The translations under genes were made by a program, and so were the position numbers. This document shows, piece by piece, positions 9,391 through 16,672 of a stretch of DNA of 64,000 nucleotides; positions within the stretch are counted from its first letter, which is position 1; each line of letters starts with the position of its first letter. The DNA is from Marinobacter salicampi (GTDB lineage Bacteria; Pseudomonadota; Gammaproteobacteria; Pseudomonadales; Oleiphilaceae). Where the stretch lies: positions 620,001-684,000 of the forward strand of contig NZ_JAAMPF010000018.1 of the NCBI RefSeq assembly GCF_011074795.1. Reading direction: 5' to 3'. Under the pieces are notes generated by a model. That model was not told where the DNA came from. It did no database searches and worked only from the letters and a program-made list of their open reading frames with translations.

Positions 9391-10146
9391 TTACATCTTG
9401 ATGTCGTAGTCGAAGTACTTTTTCATGATCTCGTCGTAGGTGCCGTCGTTTTTCAGCTTCTCAAGCGCCTTGTTGACCTTCTCTGCCAGGTCCTTGTCGC
9501 GCTGACGCATGGCAACACCAACGCCTTCGCCCAGCTTGACCGGCTCGCCTACCTGCTTGAAGCCATCCCGGGAAAGAATGGTCTGCTCGCCTACCGGATA
9601 GTCCACGAATACAGCGTCAAGACGTTCGCCTTCCAGGTCAAGAACCATGTCGTCTGCAGTGGTGTAGCGCTTTACTTCCACGGTGTCGCTGAGTTCTTCA
9701 GTTACGTAGGTATCCATGGTGGTGCCACGCTGGACGCCCACGGTCATGCCCTTCATGGCGTCTTTCTCAGTCACGTCGCCGTCAAAATCTTCCCGCGCAA
9801 ACCAGGCACCCGGGGTGTTGTAGTAGGGCTCGGAGAAGAGTACGCGCTCGGCCCGCTCTGGGGTAATGGACATGGACGACATGATGGCGTCGAACTTGCG
9901 TGAAAGCAGACCCGGAATCATTCCGTCCCAGGCCTGGACGACGAATTCGCAGTCGGCCTTAAGTTCATCACACATGGCTTCGGCCAGCTCCACTTCGAAG
10001 CCGGTCAGTTCGCCATCGGCGGTCTTGTATTCAAAGGGCTCGTAGGGGACGTCGAAGGCGATGCGGATCTCTTTCCAGTCCTTGGCCTGCACCGTACCGG
10101 CGGCCATGGCCAGGGCGCAGCTTGCGGCAATGATCAGTTTCTTCAT
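9391..10146 (-). CDS. aotJ: Arginine/ornithine ABC transporter periplasmic binding protein
   Basis: Family 3 extracellular solute-binding protein, 251 residues. A Sec signal peptide runs to about residue 21 (cut after VQA, before KDWKE). Mature landmarks include RIAFDVPYEPFEY, ELTGFEVELAEAMC and the segment MSSMSITPERAERVLFSEPYYNTP, which is typical of the lysine/arginine/ornithine and histidine binding proteins. A GGAGAAG ribosome site precedes the ATG. It lies between the ATPase gene and the permeases in one operon. It could bind a related basic amino acid. Confidence 0.9.
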   Translation of the reverse strand: MKKLIIAASCALAMAAGTVQAKDWKEIRIAFDVPYEPFEYKTADGELTGFEVELAEAMCDELKADCEFVVQAWDGMIPGLLSRKFDAIMSSMSITPERAERVLFSEPYYNTPGAWFAREDFDGDVTEKDAMKGMTVGVQRGTTMDTYVTEELSDTVEVKRYTTADDMVLDLEGERLDAVFVDYPVGEQTILSRDGFKQVGEPVKLGEGVGVAMRQRDKDLAEKVNKALEKLKNDGTYDEIMKKYFDYDIKM

Positions 10147-10302
10147 GTGTCACTTCTCCAGTAGTTTGCCTTGAGGCTTTATTATGGGCTGCCTTGGCAG
10201 CCTCTGTGGCTGACCGAAATAAGGGCCTTCGTCAGAGGGGCCCGGTCTTCCTGCTCGGTCTGTGAATCAAGATAGCACTGCCTGCCCGAGTCGTCGCGTG
10301 GT

Positions 10303-11073
10303 TCAGAAATTGGGCGCAAGAAACTGCTTCATGCGCTCGGACTCGGGATTGTCGAAGACCTTGTCGGGTGGGCCCTGCTCCTCGATCATTCCCTGATGCA
10401 AGAACAGGACCTTGTTGGACACATCCCTGGCGAATGCCATTTCGTGGGTGACAACAATCATGGTCCGGCCTTCCTCAGCCAGGCTCTGCATGACCCGGAG
10501 CACTTCGCCCACCAGCTCAGGGTCGAGGGCCGAAGTGGGCTCGTCGAACAGCATGACCTCGGGTTCCATGGCAAGGGCACGGGCAATGGCGGCACGCTGC
10601 TGCTGACCGCCGGACATCTGGGCCGGGTAATAGTCCTTGCGTTCATAGATGCCGACCCGTTCGAGGTAGGCTTCGGCACGTTCTACCGCTTCCTTGCGGG
10701 GAACCTTAAGGACATGAATAGGTGCCTCGATGATGTTTTCAAGCACGGTCATATGGGACCACAGGTTGAAACTCTGGAAGACCATGGAGAGCTTGGCGCG
10801 GATCAGCTCAACCTGCTTGTTGTCAGCGGGGATGCGCACGCCTTTTCGGTTGGTGGTGAACTTTATTGGGTCGCCGTGCACGATAACCTCGCCCGAGGTC
10901 GGCGTTTCCAGCAGGTTGATGCAACGCAGAAAGGTACTCTTGCCTGATCCGGAACTGCCGATAAGGGACACCACATCGCCCTTGCAGGTCTCCAGTGAAA
11001 TGCCTTTGAGTACCTCTAGCTCACCAAATTGCTTATAGATGTCCTTGCAGATCAGTGGCGCTTCTTCCGCCAT
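10303..11073 (-). CDS. aotP: Arginine/ornithine ABC transporter ATP-binding protein
   Basis: ATPase subunit of the polar amino-acid importer, 256 residues. Walker A is GSSGSGKS (39-46), the Q-loop is [14 protein letters not shown], the ABC signature is MSGGQQQR (153-160), Walker B is [14 protein letters not shown] (from 173) and the H-loop His is in VVTHEMAFA. First gene of the operon that continues into aotJ, aotQ, aotM and astE; about 156 bp separate it from aotJ, enough for an internal promoter or processing site. Confidence 0.9.
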   Translation of the reverse strand: MAEEAPLICKDIYKQFGELEVLKGISLETCKGDVVSLIGSSGSGKSTFLRCINLLETPTSGEVIVHGDPIKFTTNRKGVRIPADNKQVELIRAKLSMVFQSFNLWSHMTVLENIIEAPIHVLKVPRKEAVERAEAYLERVGIYERKDYYPAQMSGGQQQRAAIARALAMEPEVMLFDEPTSALDPELVGEVLRVMQSLAEEGRTMIVVTHEMAFARDVSNKVLFLHQGMIEEQGPPDKVFDNPESERMKQFLAPNF

Positions 11074-11178
11074 GTATTACTCCCGGACTTTTTGACGGCT
11101 TGCCGCCGTTGATGAAGCCGTAGTGGCCCTGACATTAACCCTGGCTGCCGTTACAGCCCTGCACCTGCGGGGGGCTCA

Positions 11179-11207
11179 TTTTTACGGACAGTGATTGCAC
11201 AAATCAA
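11179..11207 (-). promoter_or_regulatory. aotP: Candidate sigma-70 promoter of the aot-astE operon
   Basis: Read on the minus strand: -35 TTGATT (11202-11207), a 17-bp spacer and -10 TAAAAA (11179-11184), about 100 bp before the aotP ATG. Each hexamer matches consensus at four or five of six positions, so this is only a candidate. The rest of the roughly 300-bp gap to the next gene shows nothing else coding. Confidence 0.35.
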
Positions 11208-11248
11208 TAGTTTTGGTGATTTGACGGGATTTCGCCAGGCTAAATGTA

Positions 11249-11262
11249 GTTTGATATCAAAC
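11249..11262. promoter_or_regulatory. Perfect 14-bp palindrome upstream of the aot operon
   Basis: GTTTGATATCAAAC is fully self-complementary. It lies about 45 bp upstream of the candidate aot promoter, a position that suits an activator or a distal operator. It does not match the ArgR box I know from E. coli. The regulator is unknown. Confidence 0.4.
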
Positions 11263-11380
11263 AGGCCTTAATTTGAACCGGTTCACGATCTGGCTAGAAA
11301 GCGCTGGCGAGCAGGAGCCGGGTTCGTACACTGCACCCCTCATTCCCAGCTTTTCAGTTAGTTACCTCGGGGTCGTATTC

Positions 11381-11590
11381 ATGCCTATGGCTCAAGACGT
11401 CCTGGTTACCAGAGGCCTGCTGCAGGTCGTCTCCAGAAAGTTGCATCAGGATCAGAACGATTTCCGGGTGGGTGAGCGGGTCTACGACGTGGTAATTGAT
11501 GGCCAGGAGGTACTCCATACCTTCTCTTCCCTGGATGAAGCCGTCCAGTTCCTGGACATGATCTCCCCCCTGAGCGAGCAGAGTCAGTAG
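11381..11590 (+). CDS. Small hypothetical protein
   Basis: Predicted 69-residue soluble protein beginning MPMAQDVLVTRGLL and containing VYDVVIDGQEVLHTFSSLDEAVQFLD, a mixed charged/hydrophobic pattern that looks like a genuine folded protein. No family recognised. An alternative TTG start at 11273 would add 36 poorly patterned residues; the ATG at 11381, with a weak CGGGG upstream, is more likely. It stands alone between the divergent aot operon and the convergent glcC, with no visible promoter or terminator of its own. Existence as a gene is moderately supported. Confidence 0.5.
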   Translation: MPMAQDVLVTRGLLQVVSRKLHQDQNDFRVGERVYDVVIDGQEVLHTFSSLDEAVQFLDMISPLSEQSQ

Positions 11591-11644
11591 TCCGGCCAGC
11601 TTTCAATCGCTTCACAGAGGGTCATCAAAAAAAGAGCTCCCGAC

Positions 11645-12388
11645 TCAAAGGTGCGCTCCCGGTTCGAACGTTCGCCGGATAATGCTGTGCTCCTGCTGTT
11701 CGATCTGCTTCATGGACTCGCTCACATGGCGCACATGGGCCCGCGCGGCTTTCTGGGCCGCGTTGGCCTGACCCCGGGTTACCGATTGATAGATCCTGCG
11801 GTGGTGCTGGTCGATCTGGCGCTTGAAGTCCTCCCGCGGGCTCAGGTTCGCCACCGAGGCCTGCACCGTCAACAGCATCAGGCTCTTCAGGCTGTCCAGT
11901 ACATGGACCAGTACCGGGTTGTGGGAGGCTTCAATAATCGCCAGGTGAAAGGCGTGGTCCAGCTTGGCGTTGGTCAGGGGGTCGGCTGCCTCCATCACGG
12001 TAAAGGCGGTGGTAATGCGGTGCAGGTCCCGGGCGTTGGCACGCTGGGCTGCCAGATACGCCGCCTGTCCCTCAAGCTGTTCACGGACTTCCAGCAGGTC
12101 ATACAGGGTTCTCGGGTGGCCGGAGAACAGCCGGATCAGCGGGCTCTCCTTGTCTGGCTCGGGCACGATATGAGAGACGAAGGAGCCCCGGCCATGATGG
12201 GTATCGATAACCCCCCGGCCATGTAACTCGTGGAGTGCTTCGCGGATGATGGAGCGAGACACGTTGAGGCGCGAAGCGAGCTGTCGCTCCGACGGTATTT
12301 TTTCTTCCGGCGCCATGCCTCCATCCAGAATTAAACGTTCGATCCGGTAGGCAATGGCTTTTGCTATAGGCAAAGGTTTGCTCGCCAT
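11645..12388 (-). CDS. glcC: GlcC-type GntR-family regulator of glycolate genes
   Basis: 247-residue FadR-subfamily GntR regulator with an N-terminal winged helix (PSERQLASRLNVSRSIIREALHELHGRGVI) and a C-terminal FCD ligand domain. Segments SPLIRLFSGHPRTLYDLLEVREQLEG (quoted only in part below) and LDHAFHLAIIEASHNPVLV strongly resemble E. coli GlcC. In enteric bacteria GlcC activates the glc operon in response to glycolate. It is divergent from the TRAP-glcGDEF genes. A TGGT-N3-ACCA operator sits only 9 bp before its ATG, which suggests autoregulation. No clear ribosome site is visible. Confidence 0.88.
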   Translation of the reverse strand: MASKPLPIAKAIAYRIERLILDGGMAPEEKIPSERQLASRLNVSRSIIREALHELHGRGVIDTHHGRGSFVSHIVPEPDKESPLIRLFSGHPRTLYDLLEVREQLEGQAAYLAAQRANARDLHRITTAFTVMEAADPLTNAKLDHAFHLAIIEASHNPVLVHVLDSLKSLMLLTVQASVANLSPREDFKRQIDQHHRRIYQSVTRGQANAAQKAARAHVRHVSESMKQIEQQEHSIIRRTFEPGAHL

Positions 12389-12396
12389 CTCATGTA

Positions 12397-12409
12397 CTGG
12401 TTGGACCAG
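12397..12409. promoter_or_regulatory. GlcC-like operator next to the glcC start
   Basis: Inverted repeat CTGGT-TGG-ACCAG. It contains TGGT-N3-ACCA, the core bound by FadR-subfamily GntR regulators such as PdhR and LldR. It lies immediately upstream of the glcC start codon, so binding would block glcC expression. Confidence 0.6.
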
Positions 12410-12504
12410 CCCTCATCAGATTTCTGACATAACAGGCCCGCAAGGCGGCAGCCCCGCTAACTATGGAAGAGAGTGGCTGACACGTCCATGGAAATGACAC
12501 AAAA

Positions 12505-12521
12505 AACTGGTCCTACCAGTT
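12505..12521. promoter_or_regulatory. GlcC-like operator upstream of the TRAP-glc operon
   Basis: Perfect inverted repeat AACTGGT-CCT-ACCAGTT with the same TGGT-N3-ACCA core as the site at 12397. Its centre is about 54 bp upstream of the likely transcription start, an activator-type position that fits GlcC acting positively on the downstream genes. Confidence 0.65.
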
Positions 12522-12531
12522 GGCAAATCAC

Positions 12532-12560
12532 TGGACTTAACCCGGAACCACTACGATTAT
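12532..12560 (+). promoter_or_regulatory. Candidate promoter of the TRAP-glc operon
   Basis: -35 TGGACT (12532-12537), 17-bp spacer, -10 GATTAT (12555-12560). Both hexamers match consensus at four of six positions, as expected for an activator-dependent promoter. It leaves a leader of about 75 bp before the dctP start. Confidence 0.35.
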
Positions 12561-12643
12561 CAAGTCGAGTTCCAACGCCTCAAAAGCTGAAACCGGGCGC
12601 TGCGAAACCATCCAAGAACAACAAAAGATCTGGAGATGCTTCG

Positions 12644-13759
12644 ATGAACAACAATCACGGCAACATCGATAAAGCGCGTCCGAGACGCGGGCTATTGAAA
12701 ACCCTGGCGGTTTCCTCAGCTATTGCTGGCGCCCTTGTGCTGGGCAGCGCCCAGGCCATGGCCGCCCAGACCTGGAAAATCCAGTCAGTATGGGACGCCG
12801 GAACGGTCGGCTATGATCTGTTCAGTGAATGGTGTGATGGCATGGAGAAAAAGAGCGCCGGGGAGCTGGTTTTCAAGTGTTTCCCGGCCAAGGCGGTCGC
12901 TGCCGATAACAACGCTCTGTTCGACTCGGTACGCAATGGCGTACTGCAGGGTATGAACCCCTTTACCCTTTACTGGTCCGGCAAGATTCCAGCCTCGGTG
13001 TTCCTGTCCTCCTACCCGGCCGGACCCGACCAGCCACATCAGTGGGACACTATGTTCTATTCCCTGGGTATGCTGGAAAAGACCCGGGAAATCTACGAGA
13101 AATTCGGCCTGTTCTATGTAGGCCCCATCCAGCACGATGCCAATATCATTCACTCCAAGGTGCCGGTAAAGAGCCTTGACGACCTCAAGGGCCTGAAGAT
13201 GCGAGTCCCGGGCGGCATGGTGGCTGAGGTGTTCCAGCAGTTCGGCGTCTCCACCGTAAGCCTGCCAGGGTCGGACATTTTCCCCGCCCTTGAAAAAGGC
13301 ACGATTGATGCTGCTGATTACGTGGGCCCGGCGGTGAACTACGAGCTTGGCTTCTCCCAGGTCACCGACTACATCCTGTTCGGGCCTCCGGGAGTCATGT
13401 CCATCTACCAGCCGGTGGATTTGATGGACCTGACCGTTAACCTGCGCGCGTGGAACCAGCTGTCGCCGGAGCTTAAGCAACTGGTGGAAGACGAAGTGCG
13501 CATCTATTCCCAGAAGCACTACCTGACCATTCAGAAACGCAACATCGAGGCCATGGAAAAGTTCAAGGCTGATGGGGACACCGTCACCCGGCTCAGCCAG
13601 GATGACCTGGAACGTTTCCGTGAGGCCGCAATCCCGATCTGGTTCAAGTGGGCCAATAAAGACGAAGACGCTCGCGCCATCTTCGACATGCAGCTTGAAT
13701 ACATGATGAACGACACCGTTGGCTACATCGACGAGGAAGACATCAAGGGCATGCAATAA
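12644..13759 (+). CDS. dctP: TRAP transporter periplasmic binding protein, 2-oxo/2-hydroxy-acid type
   Basis: Periplasmic receptor of a tripartite TRAP carrier, about 371 residues. I start it at the ATG at 12644, which has GGAG 8 bp upstream; the open frame to 12473 begins with a GTG and crosses the promoter. The N-terminus has a twin-arginine-like signal (PRRGLLK, then a hydrophobic core ending AQAMAAQ). The DctP arginine that clamps the substrate carboxylate is in GLKMRVPGG, and GTIDAADYVGP resembles the TakP/lactate-binding branch. Its place between glcC and glcGDEF suggests glycolate or a related hydroxy acid as substrate; not proven. Confidence 0.88.
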   Translation: MNNNHGNIDKARPRRGLLKTLAVSSAIAGALVLGSAQAMAAQTWKIQSVWDAGTVGYDLFSEWCDGMEKKSAGELVFKCFPAKAVAADNNALFDSVRNGVLQGMNPFTLYWSGKIPASVFLSSYPAGPDQPHQWDTMFYSLGMLEKTREIYEKFGLFYVGPIQHDANIIHSKVPVKSLDDLKGLKMRVPGGMVAEVFQQFGVSTVSLPGSDIFPALEKGTIDAADYVGPAVNYELGFSQVTDYILFGPPGVMSIYQPVDLMDLTVNLRAWNQLSPELKQLVEDEVRIYSQKHYLTIQKRNIEAMEKFKADGDTVTRLSQDDLERFREAAIPIWFKWANKDEDARAIFDMQLEYMMNDTVGYIDEEDIKGMQ

Positions 13760-13771
13760 GCTTAATCAACA

Positions 13772-13801
13772 ACAGGGGAGAGCTTCGGCTCTCCCTGTTT
13801 T
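13772..13801 (+). terminator. Attenuating hairpin between dctP and dctQ
   Basis: Stem ACAGGGGAGAGC/GCTCTCCCTGT with one bulged G, a TTCG tetraloop and a short TTTT tail. It lies inside an operon, so it is probably a partial terminator that keeps the binding protein more abundant than the membrane subunits. Confidence 0.75.
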
Positions 13802-13819
13802 GTACAGAGGTAGTTGAGC

Positions 13820-14542
13820 ATGTCTGATCTGGAAGGCTTCGGCTTTGTTATGCCGCACTGGTTCTATTGGGGCTGGCTGGCGGTCATGCCGCTTATCATG
13901 ATGGCACTGGACCGCTGGAGAGCCAGCCGAAGAAGCGATGACGAAGAGCCGCCGGTTGTCATGAGTACGGAAACACCGGGAGAGCTCCAGGCTGAGGAAG
14001 ACGATCCACTCAAGCGTTACCCGGACGCCGGCAGTAACTGGTTTACCCGGTCCATTGACTGGATCAGTGAAAAATCCGGCCTTTTCGTATCGTTCTGGAC
14101 GGTGAATGCCGTCTGTTTCTACTTTTTCGAAGTGGTCATGCGCTACATATTCAACATGCCGACCATCTGGGTGCACGAAGGCAGCTTTCTACTGCTGGGC
14201 ATGCAGTACCTGCTGGCGGGCGCCTTTGCACTCCTGCATGGGGCCCATGTGCGGGTGGACGTCATGTATAACCTGTTACCAGCGCGCGGCCGGGTGGGCA
14301 TGGATATTTTCACGTCGACCATCTTTTTCTCCTTTGCGCTGGTGCTGCTGGTCACGTCCTGGACCTTTTTCCAGAACTCCTACTCGATGGGAGAAACCAC
14401 CGTTGAAACCTGGGGCATCCAGTACTGGCCAGTCAAGGCCATGATGGTGCTGGGCTCGGCAATGATACTCATGGCGGGCGTATCCAAGTTGATCCGGGAT
14501 ATTGCCCTGTTTGTTCGCCTTGGACAGGAGGACGTGCGATGA
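13820..14542 (+). CDS. dctQ: TRAP transporter small permease
   Basis: Small membrane subunit (DctQ family), 240 residues, ATG at 13820 after a GAGG element. The DctQ four-helix domain covers about residues 70-220 (FYFFEVVMRYIFNMPTIWVHE is typical). There is also an additional N-terminal hydrophobic segment (residues 10-33) followed by a charged linker of about 40 residues, so this subunit is larger than the usual 160-180 residues. Its stop overlaps the dctM start (ATGA). Confidence 0.9.
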   Translation: MSDLEGFGFVMPHWFYWGWLAVMPLIMMALDRWRASRRSDDEEPPVVMSTETPGELQAEEDDPLKRYPDAGSNWFTRSIDWISEKSGLFVSFWTVNAVCFYFFEVVMRYIFNMPTIWVHEGSFLLLGMQYLLAGAFALLHGAHVRVDVMYNLLPARGRVGMDIFTSTIFFSFALVLLVTSWTFFQNSYSMGETTVETWGIQYWPVKAMMVLGSAMILMAGVSKLIRDIALFVRLGQEDVR

Positions 14543-16101
14543 GCACCGAATCAGTGACGTCGTCCCCACAAGCCGGGCGCTCTTCCCTGGCGGGCAAAAC
14601 GTTTATAGGCAAGCTTGGCACCTGGCTGATGATCATCTCGACCCTGGCGGTCGGGTTTGTGATTTTTGTCGAAATGATGAACATCCTGTTCTATAGCCCC
14701 TGGGAGGATGAAAACTTCCTGTTCCGGCTGTCCGGCAGCCTGAGCGGGGTGGCAATCGGCCCGCTGACCTACCTGATGTTCGGCTCGCTGCTGGTGGCTC
14801 TGATGATGGGCCTGCCGCTGGCGTTTGTGACTGGTGGCCTGGGGGTGATCTTCATCTACCTGGTGGGCGACAGCATGATGCTCAACCTGGTGCCGAGCCG
14901 CATCTTCCCGATGATGACCAACTCGGACCTGGCCGCCATCCCGCTGTTCATCTTTATGGCGTCCATGCTGGAACGGGCGGGGCTGATCGAGGAAATGTTC
15001 ACCGTGGTCTACAAGTGGATGGGCGGGCTGAGTGGTGGTCTGGCCACCGCCACCATTCTTGCCTCCACCATCCTGGCGGCGATGGTCGGCGTCATAGGGG
15101 CCGCAGTGGTTACCATGGGCATCATCGCCTTGCCAGCCATGCTCAAGCGGGGCTATGACCACCAGATCGCCATTGGCTCGATCATGGCCGGCGGCACCCT
15201 CGGTATTCTGATCCCGCCGTCGATTCTGGCTATCCTCTATGCCGTGGTCGCCCAGCAGTCGGTGGGCGAGCTTTACCTAGGCTCGCTGCTTCCCGGGCTG
15301 ATGCTGTCCGGCATGTACATTGTCTATGTGCTGGTGCGCACCTGGATCAATCCCAAGCTGGGGCCGCCCGTGGCGGTGGAAGACCGGATCTCGTTCAAGG
15401 CCAAGCTGCTGTTGTTGAAGGACCTGATTGCCCCGCTGATCCTGGTGGCGCTGGTGCTTGGCCTGCTGTTCGGTGGTATCGCGACTCCGGTAGAGGCGGC
15501 CGGGATCGGCTCTTTTGGCGCCATACTGGTGGCCATGAAGCACGGCGCGTTTTCCATTCGCAGCTTGCGGGAAGCCTCTGTGACTACCGCCAAGGCATCG
15601 GCGATGGTTCTGTGGATCATGTTCGGGGCATCGGTTTTTGTAGGCTTCTATATTCTGCAGGGCGGTCAGGACTTTATTACCGAGACCATCCTCGGGATTG
15701 GGCTGTCACCCTATGCGGTGCTCTTCCTGCTGATGTTCCTGCTGGTGGTGCTGGGCATGTTCCTGGACTGGGTGGGTATACTGTTGCTTGCCGTGCCGAT
15801 TTTCATACCCATTGTGGAAGCTCTGACTTTCGATGGGCTGTTTGGCCTGCCTGCGGTACCGGGGGAAGATGTGGTGCTCTGGTTCGGCGTGCTCTACCTG
15901 GTCAACATGCAGATGTCGTTTTTGAGTCCACCGTTCGGTTACGCGCTGTTCTATATCCGCGGCGTGTGCCCGCCCGAGATCTCCATGATGACCATCTTCA
16001 AGTCATCCCTGGCGTTCCTGGCGATGCAGTGTATCGGCCTGGCGCTATGCGTGCTGTTCCCGGCCATCATCACATGGCTGCCGAATCTTGTGTATGGCTG
16101 A
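14539..16101 (+). CDS. dctM: TRAP transporter large permease
   Basis: Main sodium-coupled translocation subunit of the TRAP carrier, 520 residues with about twelve membrane helices. Family landmarks include AAIPLFIFMASMLERAG, ILIPPSILAILYAVVAQQS and MSFLSPPFGYALFYIRGV. It overlaps dctQ by 4 bp. A roughly 50-residue N-terminal extension with one extra hydrophobic segment (residues 28-52) precedes the usual DctM core. Two hairpins separate it from glcG. Confidence 0.95.
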   Translation: MSTESVTSSPQAGRSSLAGKTFIGKLGTWLMIISTLAVGFVIFVEMMNILFYSPWEDENFLFRLSGSLSGVAIGPLTYLMFGSLLVALMMGLPLAFVTGGLGVIFIYLVGDSMMLNLVPSRIFPMMTNSDLAAIPLFIFMASMLERAGLIEEMFTVVYKWMGGLSGGLATATILASTILAAMVGVIGAAVVTMGIIALPAMLKRGYDHQIAIGSIMAGGTLGILIPPSILAILYAVVAQQSVGELYLGSLLPGLMLSGMYIVYVLVRTWINPKLGPPVAVEDRISFKAKLLLLKDLIAPLILVALVLGLLFGGIATPVEAAGIGSFGAILVAMKHGAFSIRSLREASVTTAKASAMVLWIMFGASVFVGFYILQGGQDFITETILGIGLSPYAVLFLLMFLLVVLGMFLDWVGILLLAVPIFIPIVEALTFDGLFGLPAVPGEDVVLWFGVLYLVNMQMSFLSPPFGYALFYIRGVCPPEISMMTIFKSSLAFLAMQCIGLALCVLFPAIITWLPNLVYG

Positions 16102-16104
16102 GCC

Positions 16105-16130
16105 GGGGGCTTCTGCTGCTGTGAGCCCCC
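16105..16130 (+). promoter_or_regulatory. Hairpin after dctM
   Basis: Stem GGGGGCT/AGCCCCC around a 12-base loop directly after the dctM stop, without a T-run. Probably part of the message structure between dctM and glcG, or a weak terminator. Confidence 0.45.
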
Positions 16131-16151
16131 GTACCAGCCGTTAAACTTCAT

Positions 16152-16181
16152 TGTCAGGACATGAATCTTCGTGTCCTGACA
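16152..16181 (+). promoter_or_regulatory. Perfect 10-bp inverted repeat upstream of glcG
   Basis: TGTCAGGACA and TGTCCTGACA are exact reverse complements separated by 10 bases. It lies 25 bp before the glcG start and has no T-run. It could be an RNA hairpin controlling glcG translation or mRNA stability, or a DNA operator. It differs from the GlcC-like TGGT-N3-ACCA sites. Confidence 0.55.
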
Positions 16182-16206
16182 CTACTACCTGCAGGAGCTG
16201 ACGAGT

Positions 16207-16632
16207 ATGTTGACGATTAAAAGACTGGGCCTGGCCGATGCACGGCTGCTGATCGAAGGCGCCGCCCGCAAGGCAGATGAGATCGGTATACCTATGTGTA
16301 TTGCCATCACAGACGAGTCCGGTAACCTCATCGCCTTTGAGCGCATGGACGGCGGCAAGATCACCAGCGTCACCATCGCCCAGGACAAATCATTCACCGC
16401 CTCGGCGGCCAAGAAAGCCACCCACGACTACAACGCCGCCAATGTGCCCGGCAGCCTGGCATTCGGCATCCATACCGAAGTGGGCTGTCGTATCAGCTCA
16501 GTAGGCGGCGGCCTGCCGGTGATTGTTGAGGGAGAGGTGGTTGGCGGTATCGGGATCAGTTCCGGTACGCCGCAACAGGACATGGACTGCGCCCAGGCTG
16601 GCATTGATTACTTTATGAACCAGCGTAGCTAG
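16207..16632 (+). CDS. glcG: GlcG/HbpS-family protein
   Basis: 141-residue protein of the GlcG (DUF336, HbpS-like) family. Typical motifs are SGNLIAFERMDGGKITSV, AAKKATHDYNA and GGGLPVIVEGEVVGGIGISSG. GlcG is a regular member of glycolate operons, but its biochemical role is not settled; HbpS relatives bind haem. It lies between the TRAP genes and glcD in one apparent operon. ATG start with a CAGGAG site upstream. Confidence 0.9.
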   Translation: MLTIKRLGLADARLLIEGAARKADEIGIPMCIAITDESGNLIAFERMDGGKITSVTIAQDKSFTASAAKKATHDYNAANVPGSLAFGIHTEVGCRISSVGGGLPVIVEGEVVGGIGISSGTPQQDMDCAQAGIDYFMNQRS

Positions 16633-16672
16633 CTACTGTCAGAATTACACAGCCTTTATTTGGAGCACTGTC

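Noticed and set aside
12473-12643. 57-residue N-terminal extension of DctP
   Set aside because: It would cross the promoter and operator and precede the signal peptide; GGAG precedes the ATG at 12644.
12785-13756. 323-residue open frame opposite dctP
   Set aside because: Antisense to a clear TRAP binding protein; translation rich in His and Gly typical of shadows.
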